Shown: positions 43,359 through 52,997 of the stretch, piece after piece
Layout: every line of letters begins with the position of its first letter
Position numbering within the stretch: position 1 is the first letter of the stretch
From: JAAZDN01 sp964440875
Lineage (GTDB): Bacteria; Bacillota_I; Bacilli_A; Erysipelotrichales; Erysipelotrichaceae
NCBI GenBank assembly: GCA_964440875.1
Contig: CAYTTS010000001.1
Coordinates: forward strand, 17,001-81,000
DNA length: 64,000 bases
Reading direction: 5' to 3'
Translations under genes and position numbers: made by a program
The notes under the pieces: model-generated
What the model was told of the DNA's origin: nothing
Seen by the model: the letters and a program-made list of their open reading frames with translations, nothing else
Databases searched by the model: none

Positions 43359-45164
43359 ATGAGTAAAATTATCGGAATCGACTTAGGAACAACAAACTCT
43401 GCAGTAGCAGTAATGGAAGGTAATAACCCACACGTTATTACAAACCCTGAAGGACAAAGAACAACACCTTCAGTAGTAGCATTTAAAGAAGGAGAAAGAA
43501 TTGTCGGAGATGCAGCGAAACGACAAGTAATCACTAACAAAAATACTGCATCATCAGTTAAAAGATTAATTGGTACAAATGAAAAAGTACACTTAGAAGG
43601 AAAAGACTTCTCATCTGAAGAAGTATCAGCAATGATCTTACAATATTTAAAATCATATGCAGAAGACTACTTAGGAGAAAAAGTTACTAAAGCAGTTATT
43701 ACTGTACCAGCATACTTCAATGATGCTCAAAGACAAGCAACTAAAGATGCGGGAGTTATCGCAGGACTTGAAGTTGAAAGAATCATTAACGAACCAACAG
43801 CGGCAGCACTTGCATTTGGTTTAGATCAATTAGATAAAGAACAAAATGTTCTAGTATTTGACTTAGGTGGAGGTACATTTGACGTATCAATCCTAGATCT
43901 TGCTGATGGAACATTTGAAGTACTATCAACATCTGGTGATAACTCACTAGGTGGAGATGACTTTGACAACAAAATTGTTGAATGGTTACTAAAAGAAATT
44001 AAATCAGTACATGGAGTAGATTTAAAAACAGACTACATGGCAATGCAAAGATTAGCTGAAGCAGCTGAAGCAGCGAAAAAAGAATTATCAAGTAAAACAC
44101 AAACTGATATCTTATTACCATACCTATCAGTAAATGAAAATGGACCAATCAACTTCGAAATTACACTAACAAGAGCTAACTTCGATAAGATGACTAAATC
44201 ATTAGTTGAAAGAACAATTGGACCAGTTAAACAAGCATTAGCAGACTCAGGATTAAGTAAAAATGAAATTCATGAAGTACTACTAGTTGGTGGTTCAACA
44301 AGAATTCCAGCAGTTAGAGAAGCTGTTATGAAAGAACTTGGAAAAGAACCAAACCACTCAGTTAACCCTGACGAAGTAGTTGCGATGGGTGCAGCAATTC
44401 AAGCTGGAGTATTATCAGGAGATGTTACTGATGTATTACTATTAGACGTTACACCACTTTCACTAGGTATTGAAACTATGGGTGGAGTTATGACTAAATT
44501 AATTGATAGAAATACAACTATCCCAACATCTAAATCACAAATCTTCTCAACAGCAGAAGATAACCAACCTGCAGTTGATATTCACGTATTACAAGGTGAA
44601 AGATCAATGGCAAGTGATAATAAAACATTAGGTAACTTTAAACTTGATGGTATTGCACCTGCAAGACGTGGTATGCCACAAATTGAAGTAACATTCGATA
44701 TTGATGTTAACGGTATTGTTCACGTATCAGCAACTGATAAAGGAACTAACAAAAAACAATCAATCACAATTTCAAACTCAAGTGGTTTAAGTGAAGAAGA
44801 AATTGAACAAATGGTAAAAGATGCTGAAGAAAATAAAGAAGCAGATGAGAAACGTCGTAAAGAAATTGAACTAAAACATAAATCAGAACAATTTATTAAC
44901 CAAATCGATGAAACATTAAATAATGAAGAAGCTAAAGTTTCAGACGAAGAAAAAGAAGAAGTAACTAAACTTCGTGATGAATTACAAGAAGCTTTAGATA
45001 ATGAAGACTTTGATGTTCTAGAAGAAAAACTATCTGCATTAGAAGCAGCAGCTCAAGCAATGGGTGAAGCAATGTATGCAGCTCAAGCTGAAGAAGCAGC
45101 AAACCAAGAAGAAGTACAAGCTGACGATGATATCGTAGATGCTGACTTTACAGAAAAAGAATAA
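43359..45164 (+). CDS. dnaK: Molecular chaperone DnaK (Hsp70)
   Basis: A 601-residue Hsp70: IGIDLGTTNSAVAV, VFDLGGGTFDVSIL, LLVGGSTRIPAV in the ATPase domain, linker DVLLLDVTPLSLG, then substrate-binding domain and lid, ending with an acidic tail. The N-terminal loop of proteobacterial DnaK is absent, as in Gram-positives. CodonS are unusually even (many GAA/AAA/TTA and ACA), as expected for high expression. Preceded by AAGGAG. Confidence 0.98.
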   Translation: MSKIIGIDLGTTNSAVAVMEGNNPHVITNPEGQRTTPSVVAFKEGERIVGDAAKRQVITNKNTASSVKRLIGTNEKVHLEGKDFSSEEVSAMILQYLKSYAEDYLGEKVTKAVITVPAYFNDAQRQATKDAGVIAGLEVERIINEPTAAALAFGLDQLDKEQNVLVFDLGGGTFDVSILDLADGTFEVLSTSGDNSLGGDDFDNKIVEWLLKEIKSVHGVDLKTDYMAMQRLAEAAEAAKKELSSKTQTDILLPYLSVNENGPINFEITLTRANFDKMTKSLVERTIGPVKQALADSGLSKNEIHEVLLVGGSTRIPAVREAVMKELGKEPNHSVNPDEVVAMGAAIQAGVLSGDVTDVLLLDVTPLSLGIETMGGVMTKLIDRNTTIPTSKSQIFSTAEDNQPAVDIHVLQGERSMASDNKTLGNFKLDGIAPARRGMPQIEVTFDIDVNGIVHVSATDKGTNKKQSITISNSSGLSEEEIEQMVKDAEENKEADEKRRKEIELKHKSEQFINQIDETLNNEEAKVSDEEKEEVTKLRDELQEALDNEDFDVLEEKLSALEAAAQAMGEAMYAAQAEEAANQEEVQADDDIVDADFTEKE

Positions 45165-45177
45165 TAAATTGACTGAA

Positions 45178-45208
45178 ATAACACAAACTCTTAATGGGTT
45201 TGTGTTAT
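45178..45208 (+). promoter_or_regulatory. Hairpin between dnaK and dnaJ
   Basis: ATAACACAAAC / GTTTGTGTTAT 11-bp stem, no T run. Probably an mRNA-stabilising or processing element giving more dnaK than dnaJ message, rather than a terminator. Confidence 0.5.
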
Positions 45209-45230
45209 CTAAATTATGGAGGTAGATGAA

Positions 45231-46352
45231 ATGGCAGATAAAAGAGATTATTATGACGTCTTAGGAATAGATAAAAATGCTGATGCTAACCAGATAAAAA
45301 GAGCTTATCGTAAGTTAGCAAAAAAGTATCACCCAGATATGAATAAAGCGGATGATGCTGAAGCAAAGTTTAAAGAAGTACAAGAAGCATATGAAGTATT
45401 AAGTGATGAAAGCAAACGTGCAACTTATGATCAATTTGGACATGCTGGTATGAATCAACAAGGATTCTCTCAAGCTGACTTTGGCGGATTTGAAGATATC
45501 TTTGGATCATTCTTTGGCGGTGGTGGCGGCGGCTTTGGAGGCTTTGGAGGCTTTAATCAAAGTCGAAGACCAAGTGGCCCAACACGTGGACAAGATCGTT
45601 TTATGCGTATGCAAGTTGACTTTATGGACGCAATCTTTGGTAAAACAGAAAGTATTAATTTAACAGTAGATGAAGTATGTGATAAGTGTAATGGTAGTGG
45701 AGCTAATAGTCCATCAGACATTAAAACTTGTCATACATGTAATGGACGCGGAAGTGTTGTAAGAGAACAACATACTCCATTTGGAATTATTCAAAATCAA
45801 ACAACATGTCCAACATGTCAAGGTAGTGGTGAAGAAATTACTGTTGAATGTACTAAATGTTCAGGCTTAGGCTATGAAACAAAAAGAGTAAAAGTAGATA
45901 TTAAAGTTCCTGCTGGAATCAACACTGGCCAACAATTAAGAGTTGAAGGCAAAGGAGAACGCGGAACTAAAGGTGGACCAAACGGAGATCTTTACATTGA
46001 AATTTTAGTTAATAACCATAAAAACTTTATTAGAGATGGTAAAAACATTAAACTTGAAATTCCAATCTCAGCAGTAGATGCAACACTTGGAGCTGATGTA
46101 GATGTACCAACAGTATATGGTGATGTTGAATTACATATTCCAGAAGGAACACAAGATGGGGCATTACTAAGATTAAGAGGCAAAGGTGTTAAAGATCTAA
46201 GAGGTGGAACACCTGGAGATCAAATAGTTTCCGTTAAAGTAGAAATTGATAAAAAATTAAGTGATAAAGAGCGTGCTCTTTACAAACAACTTAAGGAATT
46301 AGAAAAAACAGAAAAGAAATCAGTGTTTGAGCGATTTAGAAAATCACTATAA
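45231..46352 (+). CDS. dnaJ: Chaperone protein DnaJ (Hsp40)
   Basis: A 373-residue co-chaperone: J domain with HPD (KKYHPDMNK), Gly/Phe linker (residues about 80-115), four zinc modules CDKCNGSG, CHTCNGRG, CPTCQGSG, CTKCSGLG, and the C-terminal peptide-binding domains. ATG 45231 follows GGAGGTAG; the ATG at 45216 overlaps it. Complete type I DnaJ. Confidence 0.97.
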   Translation: MADKRDYYDVLGIDKNADANQIKRAYRKLAKKYHPDMNKADDAEAKFKEVQEAYEVLSDESKRATYDQFGHAGMNQQGFSQADFGGFEDIFGSFFGGGGGGFGGFGGFNQSRRPSGPTRGQDRFMRMQVDFMDAIFGKTESINLTVDEVCDKCNGSGANSPSDIKTCHTCNGRGSVVREQHTPFGIIQNQTTCPTCQGSGEEITVECTKCSGLGYETKRVKVDIKVPAGINTGQQLRVEGKGERGTKGGPNGDLYIEILVNNHKNFIRDGKNIKLEIPISAVDATLGADVDVPTVYGDVELHIPEGTQDGALLRLRGKGVKDLRGGTPGDQIVSVKVEIDKKLSDKERALYKQLKELEKTEKKSVFERFRKSL

Positions 46353-46369
46353 GTAAACAGGAGGACTTT

Positions 46370-47365
46370 ATGATTTATAAAATGTATGTAGGTGGATATT
46401 CAAGCGAAGTAGGTAGTATTTATGAAGTACATTTTAATTCAGTATCAAATGATTTAAAAATTGTATCGATTAATGATGAGAGTTTAAATCCGATTCATAT
46501 ATTAAATAAAGATAATATTTTATTTAGTGCAAATGAGATTGAAGAAGTCGCAAGAGTGTCCAGTTTTAGAATAAATGATGACGGTAGTTTAAAATTAATC
46601 AATCGTCTTGATGGTGAAGGTAATGGAACATGTGATATTACAGTAAGTGATGATGTTCTTTATGCCGCAAATTATGGCTCGGGAAATATCTTCTCAACAG
46701 TTTTTGAAGAAGATGGAACTTTGAGTGAAATAATGAGTAATATTAACCATAGTGAGGATGAGCCAAGAGCTCACTCAACTATATTAAGTAAAGATAAAAA
46801 ATACTTATATGAAGCAAATTTAGGTTTAGATAAGATATTTATATATGAGGTATATCCTGAAGGGATAATAACCGTATCCAAAACGATGGAATTTATTGAA
46901 CTTGAGCATTTTGAAGGACCAAGACATATGAGCATTAGTGGTGATGGAAAATACTTATATATTATAAGTGAGTATGGCAATACGGTATACTCATATGAAA
47001 TTGATAAGAGTAATGGAAATTTAAGTTTTATAGAGAAATTACTTTTAGTAGATGAAGTTGAAAGTTATGGTGCTGATATTCACTTTAGTAAAGATGATAA
47101 ATTTCTTTATGCAAGTTTAAGAGGACCAGATTTAATAACGCAAATAAGTTTAGATAAAGGACATATGGAAGTAGTAGATATGTTTGATAGTGGAGGAAGT
47201 TGGCCACGTAGTTTTAAAATTAGTGATGATAATGAATATATGTTTGTAGCAAACCAAAAATCAAATTCACTAACTGTATTAAAGATTGATCAAAATGAAG
47301 GATCACTTAGTAAGGTGATTAGCGAAATTGAAATCTTTAGACCAACTTCAATTGTGATTTATTAA
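46370..47365 (+). CDS. Lactonase-family beta-propeller protein (6-phosphogluconolactonase-like)
   Basis: A 331-residue seven-bladed beta-propeller: starts MYVGGYSSEVGSIYEV, then repeated blade motifs such as EPRAHSTILSKDKKYLYEANLGLDKIFIYEV and GPRHMSISGDGKYLYIISE, WPRSFKISDDNEYMFVANQKSNSL. The closest known group is the YkgB/Pgl type, which hydrolyses 6-phosphogluconolactone in the pentose phosphate pathway. It sits 17 bp after dnaJ and 18 bp before clpB with no promoter between, so it should be heat-inducible. Activity is inferred from family only. Confidence 0.85.
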   Translation: MIYKMYVGGYSSEVGSIYEVHFNSVSNDLKIVSINDESLNPIHILNKDNILFSANEIEEVARVSSFRINDDGSLKLINRLDGEGNGTCDITVSDDVLYAANYGSGNIFSTVFEEDGTLSEIMSNINHSEDEPRAHSTILSKDKKYLYEANLGLDKIFIYEVYPEGIITVSKTMEFIELEHFEGPRHMSISGDGKYLYIISEYGNTVYSYEIDKSNGNLSFIEKLLLVDEVESYGADIHFSKDDKFLYASLRGPDLITQISLDKGHMEVVDMFDSGGSWPRSFKISDDNEYMFVANQKSNSLTVLKIDQNEGSLSKVISEIEIFRPTSIVIY

Positions 47366-47383
47366 TAGATAGGAGGTATTAAT

Positions 47384-49945
47384 ATGAATCCAGAGAAAAT
47401 GAGTGAAAGACTACAGCTAATAATCAATAGAGCTGTGGAAATTGTAACGAGCAATAGAAACTCGAGTGTCGAAGTAGCCCACATGGTTTTAGCAATATTA
47501 GAAGATGATGTATCAGAGGCGTTTCTTAGAAAGGCTAATATTAATACATCAGCCTTAATTAATATTAGTAATCAAGCCATAAGTAAGTTAAGTCAAAGTG
47601 ACTCAAACTCAATGCCACAATTTAGTCGTCAAGTTTATGATGCCCTAAATAATGCGCAAAAATGGGCACTAAGTATTGGTGATACTTATGTATCAGTGAC
47701 ACCGGTATTAATTGAGTTACTATTTACTAATGATACTGTTAGTAAACAATATCAAAGTGAAATTGGCTTAAGTAAAGAGGAACTGCAAAAAATAGAATTA
47801 GATTTAAGAAATGGTAAAACAATTACAAGCGCAACAGATGAACTAAATTTAGATGCCTTAAATAAATATGGTCGTGACTTAGTATTAGAAGTTGAAGAAG
47901 GTAAAATTGACCCAATTATTGGTAGAGATGAAGAAATCCGCCGTGTTGTACAAATACTTTCAAGAAAAACTAAAAATAATCCAATCTTAATTGGTGATCC
48001 TGGTGTTGGTAAAACGGCAATCGCTGAAGGATTAGCTTGGCGTATTATGAACAATGATGTACCAATAACCCTAAAAAATAAAAAATTAATTGAACTTGAT
48101 ATGGGCTCACTAATTGCGGGAGCTAAGTATCGAGGCGAATTTGAAGAGCGATTAAAAGCAGTACTAGATGAAGTTAAAGCTGCGGATGGACAAATAATCT
48201 TATTCGTTGATGAAATTCATAATGTTGTTGGTGCTGGTGGTGGCGAAGGAAGTATGGATGCTGCTAACCTCTTAAAACCAATGTTAGCACGTGGTGATCT
48301 ACGTATGATTGGTGCGACAACATTTGATGAGTATCGTAAGTATATTGAAAAAGATGCTGCACTTGAACGAAGATTTCAAAAAATTATTGTAAGTGAGCCA
48401 ACGATTGATGATACGATTTCAATATTAAGAGGACTAAAAGATCGTTTTGAATCTCACCACGGTGTTCAAATACTAGATAGTGCAATTACAGCCGCAGCTA
48501 AATTATCTGATCGCTATATTACTGATAGATTTCTACCAGATAAAGCAATCGACTTAATCGATGAGGCGAGTGCATCAATAAGAGTTGATATGGACTCAAT
48601 GCCACAAGAGTTAGATGAAATGCATCGTAAAATTATGCAGTTAGAGATTGAAGAAGCTGCCCTTGAAAATGAAGATACAAAAGATGCAAAAAAACGTCTA
48701 GAAACTTTAAGATTAGAATTAAAAGTAATCAAAGAAGAATATGAGATTGAGATTGCGAAATGGAATCAAGAAAAAGAAATCCTAGATAAGAGTAAAACTG
48801 CCAAAGAAGATTTAGAGATGGCACGTCTGGAACTTTCCAAAGCGCAAAATGAAACGAGATATCAGGATGCTGCTCGTCTTCAATATGAAACAATTCCTCA
48901 ATTAGAGAAATTAATTGAAGATACACAAAATGAAGCTCGCTTTGATATTATTAAAGAGATTGTTGATGAAGACTTAATCGCTGAGATTATTTCTAAATGG
49001 ACACATATCGATATTGCAAAACTTGAAGAAAGTGAAAAAGATAAACTACTTAACCTTGATAATTTCTTAAGAGAAAGAGTTAAAGGTCAAGATGTAGCTT
49101 TAGAGCTTGTAAGTGATGCAATCTTAAGATCAAAAGCAAACATTCAAGATATTAATCGTCCGATTGGATCATTTATGTTCTTAGGACCAACAGGTGTTGG
49201 TAAAACTGAGGTTGCTAAAGCCTTAGCTGAACAACTATTTGATAGTGATCAAAATATTATTCGTATTGATATGAGTGAGTATATGGAAAAACATACAGTC
49301 TCTCGTTTAATTGGAGCGCCACCAGGATATATTGGTTATGATGAAGGTGGACAATTAAGTGAAGCTGTTCGAAATAAACCATATTCAATTGTATTACTAG
49401 ATGAAATTGAAAAAGCTCACCCTGATGTTTTAAATATCTTACTGCAAATACTAGATGATGGTCATGTTACTGATAATAAAGGTGTTAGGGTAGATTTTAA
49501 AAATACTATCTTAATAATGACTAGTAATCTTGCAAGTGAGTATGCTTTTGAAAAAGATCAAGAGTATAAAAAAGTTAAATATGATGAAACACTAAGAAAT
49601 CATTTCAAACCAGAGTTTATAAATAGAATTGATGAAGTTATTATCTTTAATCCATTAGATGAGAAAGTAATTAAACAAATTGCCTTTAAATTTATTGCTG
49701 AACTTAATGGACGTCTACAATCACAAAACCTTACTTTAGAGGTTAGTGATGAGGCTATGGATAAAATGGCTGATGAAGGCTATGATCAACATTATGGTGC
49801 AAGACCATTAAAACGTTATATTCAAAAATATGTTGAAACACCATTAGCTAAAAAAATATTATCTGAAGATTTAATTGATGGTAGTGTCTTATATCTAGAT
49901 GTTGTCGATGGTAACTTTGAAATAAGTAATATAACACTTAATTAG
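47384..49945 (+). CDS. clpB: ATP-dependent disaggregase ClpB
   Basis: An 853-residue Hsp100: N-domain (1-145), first AAA module with GDPGVGKTAIAEG and VDEIHNVVGAGGGEGSMDAANLLKP, coiled-coil middle domain (about 400-520), second AAA module with GPTGVGKTEVAKALAEQLF, GAPPGYIGYDEGGQLSEAVR. The middle domain separates ClpB from ClpC/ClpA. It dissolves protein aggregates with DnaK. It has no own promoter and falls within the CIRCE-controlled operon; GGAGGTATTAAT precedes ATG. Confidence 0.95.
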   Translation: MNPEKMSERLQLIINRAVEIVTSNRNSSVEVAHMVLAILEDDVSEAFLRKANINTSALINISNQAISKLSQSDSNSMPQFSRQVYDALNNAQKWALSIGDTYVSVTPVLIELLFTNDTVSKQYQSEIGLSKEELQKIELDLRNGKTITSATDELNLDALNKYGRDLVLEVEEGKIDPIIGRDEEIRRVVQILSRKTKNNPILIGDPGVGKTAIAEGLAWRIMNNDVPITLKNKKLIELDMGSLIAGAKYRGEFEERLKAVLDEVKAADGQIILFVDEIHNVVGAGGGEGSMDAANLLKPMLARGDLRMIGATTFDEYRKYIEKDAALERRFQKIIVSEPTIDDTISILRGLKDRFESHHGVQILDSAITAAAKLSDRYITDRFLPDKAIDLIDEASASIRVDMDSMPQELDEMHRKIMQLEIEEAALENEDTKDAKKRLETLRLELKVIKEEYEIEIAKWNQEKEILDKSKTAKEDLEMARLELSKAQNETRYQDAARLQYETIPQLEKLIEDTQNEARFDIIKEIVDEDLIAEIISKWTHIDIAKLEESEKDKLLNLDNFLRERVKGQDVALELVSDAILRSKANIQDINRPIGSFMFLGPTGVGKTEVAKALAEQLFDSDQNIIRIDMSEYMEKHTVSRLIGAPPGYIGYDEGGQLSEAVRNKPYSIVLLDEIEKAHPDVLNILLQILDDGHVTDNKGVRVDFKNTILIMTSNLASEYAFEKDQEYKKVKYDETLRNHFKPEFINRIDEVIIFNPLDEKVIKQIAFKFIAELNGRLQSQNLTLEVSDEAMDKMADEGYDQHYGARPLKRYIQKYVETPLAKKILSEDLIDGSVLYLDVVDGNFEISNITLN

Positions 49946-49967
49946 AAAAGCCCTCCGGGGCTTTTTT
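49946..49967 (+). terminator. Terminator of the chaperone operon
   Basis: AAAAGCCC / GGGCTTTT stem with loop TCCG and a T run. Confidence 0.92.
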
Positions 49968-50050
49968 AAAATGTATATGATAAAATAAATGATATAATGT
50001 TATAAAGATTATTATGGATGCATGTAATTTTTAATAGAGAGAGGGTATAG

Positions 50051-51526
50051 ATGGGTATATTAATAGATAAATTTAAAGAGGTTTCGTCTTCTGTTTTGCC
50101 AATAATAGCAATAGTATTAGTCTTGGCATTTACGATCGTTCCACTAGAAACGGATATGTTAATTAAGTTTTTAGTTTGTGGGGCAATCATTATTGTCGGA
50201 TTGGGACTGTTTTTAGTTGGTACTGAAACAGGAGTTTACAAAATGGGAGAAGTAATGGGTGAAAATGCAGTTAGTGCAAATAATAGACTTTTAGTATTCT
50301 TACTAGGCGTATTATTTGGGTTTGTGATTTCAATTGCTGAGGCTGATCTACTAATATTAGCAAATCAGGTTTCCGCAGTTACTAATGGATTATTATCACC
50401 ATTTCTTATAGTTGGAGTAGTCTCACTTGGAGTTGGGATTATGATTGGATTTGGATTCTTAAGAATTTTATTAGATAAGAGTATGGGTAATATGTTTATT
50501 ATCTTTTACTTAATTATCTTTGGTTTATTTTTCTTTGTTTCTGAAGAGTTTCAAGCTATTTCATTTGACGCTTCAGGAGCAACTACAGGGGCAATGACAA
50601 CACCGTTTATTTTGGCTTTAGGTATGGGAGTATCAAGAATGAAGTCAAGTAATCGTCGTGAAGAAGATAGTTTCGGTTTAGTTGGAGCAGCAAGTGCTGG
50701 AGCAATTTGGCCAGTAATGCTAATGAGTTTAATTATGGGACTTAGTAATCTAACGGGATCAACTGATGCCTTTGAACCACAGGTTGGAATCATCGCACCA
50801 ATAGTTAGTGTATTCCCAAGTTTATTTATCGAGTCCTTGCTTGCGATAACACCAATAATGACTTTGTTTATTTTGTTTAATTTCACATGGTTTAAAATAT
50901 CTAAGAAAGATTTAAGAACGATTCTTATTGGTATGCTAATTGCCTTCATTGGTTTGGTATTATTCTTAGTAGGAGTTAATGCTGGTTTTATGGATATTGC
51001 TCGAGTAGTTGGTGTCACACTTGCAGAAAATGAGCATAATAAGATTTTACTTCCTATCGTTGGATTTGTTATCGGTATGGTCGTTGTACTTGCAGAGCCT
51101 GCAGTTTATGTACTATCAACACAGGTTGAAGATGTAACAGCGGGATCAATACCACGTAAATTAATCTTAGGTACACTTTCAATTGGAGTGGCTTTTGCGG
51201 TTAGTATATCAATGGTTAAGATCATATTTGAAGGTGTAAAACTATGGATGTTTTTAGTGCCAGGCTTTATGATTTCATTATACCTAAGTAAGAAGATACC
51301 ACCAATATTTGTTGGGATTGCCTTTGACTCAGGTGGAGTAGCGTCAGGACCAATGACGGCGACATTTGTATTAGCGCTAATGCAAGGAGTAGCAAGTGCG
51401 ATTCCACATGCTGATGTCTTGGTTGATGGCTTTGGAGTTATTGCGATGGTTGCAATGATGCCGATCTTAAGTATTAGTATTCTTGGAGTAATATATCAAA
51501 TTAAATCGAGAAAAGAGGGCGTTTAA
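50051..51526 (+). CDS. DUF1538 membrane protein (putative transporter)
   Basis: A 491-residue polytopic protein with internal duplication: LFLVGTETGVYKMGEVMGENA and SFDASGATTGAMTTPFILALGMGVS in the first half are echoed by LFLVGVNAGFMDIARVVGVTLAEN and AFDSGGVASGPMTATFVLALMQGVA in the second, with about 12-14 helices in all. This is the DUF1538 architecture, thought to be a transporter or channel; the substrate is unknown. The neighbouring PII-like protein starts in its stop codon, which suggests control by a PII-type sensor. Confidence 0.82.
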   Translation: MGILIDKFKEVSSSVLPIIAIVLVLAFTIVPLETDMLIKFLVCGAIIIVGLGLFLVGTETGVYKMGEVMGENAVSANNRLLVFLLGVLFGFVISIAEADLLILANQVSAVTNGLLSPFLIVGVVSLGVGIMIGFGFLRILLDKSMGNMFIIFYLIIFGLFFFVSEEFQAISFDASGATTGAMTTPFILALGMGVSRMKSSNRREEDSFGLVGAASAGAIWPVMLMSLIMGLSNLTGSTDAFEPQVGIIAPIVSVFPSLFIESLLAITPIMTLFILFNFTWFKISKKDLRTILIGMLIAFIGLVLFLVGVNAGFMDIARVVGVTLAENEHNKILLPIVGFVIGMVVVLAEPAVYVLSTQVEDVTAGSIPRKLILGTLSIGVAFAVSISMVKIIFEGVKLWMFLVPGFMISLYLSKKIPPIFVGIAFDSGGVASGPMTATFVLALMQGVASAIPHADVLVDGFGVIAMVAMMPILSISILGVIYQIKSRKEGV

Positions 51527-52170
51527 TGTTTGAAAACAGTGTAATTGTATCAGTCTTAAAAAGAGGTAAAGCTAGTAAGGTTTTACACACTCTTAAAAAT
51601 AATGGTGTAACGGGTGGTACTATTGTCTATGGTGATGGTACAGCTTCAAATGAGTTTCTAAAGTTAATCGACTATGATCACATTCACAAAGAGATTTTAT
51701 TCTCAGTAATTAAAAGAAGTGATGAAGAGCGATTGTTAGATGTTTTAGCTAAAAAATATAATTTTGAAAAGAAAAATAATGGGATACTCTTTATTATTCC
51801 CCTAAAGGAAGTAATAAGTAATAAGAGTCGCTCAAAGAGAGTAGATACTAAGGAGAGTAATGATATGGATTATGAAGTGATTTTTGTTGTAGTTGATAAT
51901 CATCGTGGTGAAGAAGTTGTTGAGATTGCTAATAAGTATGGATCTAAAGGAGCTACGATTATTCATGGACGTGGATCTGGTATTCATGAAAAAGGAAGTG
52001 TCTTCAATATAACTATTGAACCTGAAAAAGAAGTCGTTATGCTTTTAGTTAAAGCTGAAATGCATAATCAAATTATTGATGGACTAAGTGCTGACTTAAA
52101 TATTGATGAACCTGGAAATGGTATTATCTTTAGTGCGGCAGTATCTGAAGCAATTGGCTTAGTGGAGTAA
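51526..52170 (+). CDS. Fused tandem PII-like regulatory protein
   Basis: A 214-residue protein with two GlnB-like halves. The first (about 1-95) has VKRS-type strands, IVYGDGTAS, KNNGILFIIPLKEV; the second (about 113-214) has GATIIHGRGSGIHEK, PGNGIIFSAAVSEAIG at matching positions. The uridylylated Tyr of the T-loop is not seen, as in most Gram-positive PII-like proteins. It likely senses a nucleotide or metabolite and binds the DUF1538 partner. Start overlaps the DUF1538 stop. Confidence 0.8.
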   Translation: MFENSVIVSVLKRGKASKVLHTLKNNGVTGGTIVYGDGTASNEFLKLIDYDHIHKEILFSVIKRSDEERLLDVLAKKYNFEKKNNGILFIIPLKEVISNKSRSKRVDTKESNDMDYEVIFVVVDNHRGEEVVEIANKYGSKGATIIHGRGSGIHEKGSVFNITIEPEKEVVMLLVKAEMHNQIIDGLSADLNIDEPGNGIIFSAAVSEAIGLVE

Positions 52171-52174
52171 AATA

Positions 52175-52849
52175 ATGGATGATCACAAAATATTAGCTGA
52201 GGCGAGAAAAACAATTGAACATATAAAAGCGACTCAAGACTCACTTGATGAGTACTTAAGTCGTCTTGAAGTTGTCGTTACTGCCTTAGAAAATGAATTA
52301 AGAGCTGATCATAAAATAAGTAAGGCCGAGATAGAAGAAATTAATAAATTTCTTGATGTAAGAGATGTAGAAATAAAGGATAAAAAAGTTAAACGAAAGT
52401 TTAAGTTTAATATTAGTTTATTTCTAAGTATTATTCTCTTTATCTTCACATTAGGTTTACAGTACATTAGTTTACAAAAATCAATTACAATCCAAGATAA
52501 GACTTACTTTATTTATAAACAAGTTAATATGGAGCCAAGTATCAAATCAAACTCACTAGTTAGTGTTAATAATGAAGACTATAGTAAAGTTGATAAGATT
52601 GCTTATTATACAAAACATAATATTATCCGTATTAAAGAAGTTGATAAGGTGGAAGGCGAGACTATTACATTAGTTAGTAGTGAGTCAGCTGTTAAGTCAT
52701 ATGAAGATATCAATAAGTCATCAGTAATCGGTAAGGTTGAAAAATCTAATCTTAAGTATGGAAATACACTTGTGACATTATTTAAATACTTAATAGTTTT
52801 CTATCTTGTTAGTGTTATTTTATTTATCGTTGGATTAGTATTTAACTAA
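52175..52849 (+). CDS. Signal-peptidase-I-like (SipW-fold) membrane protein lacking catalytic Ser
   Basis: A 224-residue protein: N-terminal helical coiled coil (about 1-72), membrane helix at 85-105, an extracytoplasmic domain and a second helix at about 205-222. The domain follows the S26B/SipW plan (MEPSIKSNSLVSVNN, IIRIKEVDKVEGETITLV, SVIGKV), but the nucleophile is Asn (VNMEPSI where active enzymes have GSMEPTI) and the His of the THRI motif is Ile. It is therefore probably not a protease. It begins 4 bp after the PII-like gene, third gene of that operon. The family link is my inference from motif order. Confidence 0.6.
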   Translation: MDDHKILAEARKTIEHIKATQDSLDEYLSRLEVVVTALENELRADHKISKAEIEEINKFLDVRDVEIKDKKVKRKFKFNISLFLSIILFIFTLGLQYISLQKSITIQDKTYFIYKQVNMEPSIKSNSLVSVNNEDYSKVDKIAYYTKHNIIRIKEVDKVEGETITLVSSESAVKSYEDINKSSVIGKVEKSNLKYGNTLVTLFKYLIVFYLVSVILFIVGLVFN

Positions 52850-52880
52850 GCAAAAAAGTTTAAACGTGTAAAATTAAAAG

Positions 52881-52928
52881 AATACTTCTATTGATTCATT
52901 GAAAAATGAAAAGGTGGAAGTATTTTTA
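52881..52928 (+). terminator. Terminator of the DUF1538 operon
   Basis: AATACTTC / GAAGTATT stem with a long loop, then TTTTT. Confidence 0.6.
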
Positions 52929-52946
52929 AATTAAGAGAATTAGATT

Positions 52947-52983
52947 AAAAAAACTCTAAGCTGTATAGTACAGTTTAAAGTTT
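52947..52983 (-). terminator. Terminator of the LytTR-LiaF-like operon
   Basis: AAACTCTAAGCTGTA / TACAGTTTAAAGTTT imperfect 15-bp stem; seven T follow on the minus strand. Confidence 0.7.
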
Positions 52984-52997
52984 TTACAGTTAAATGA

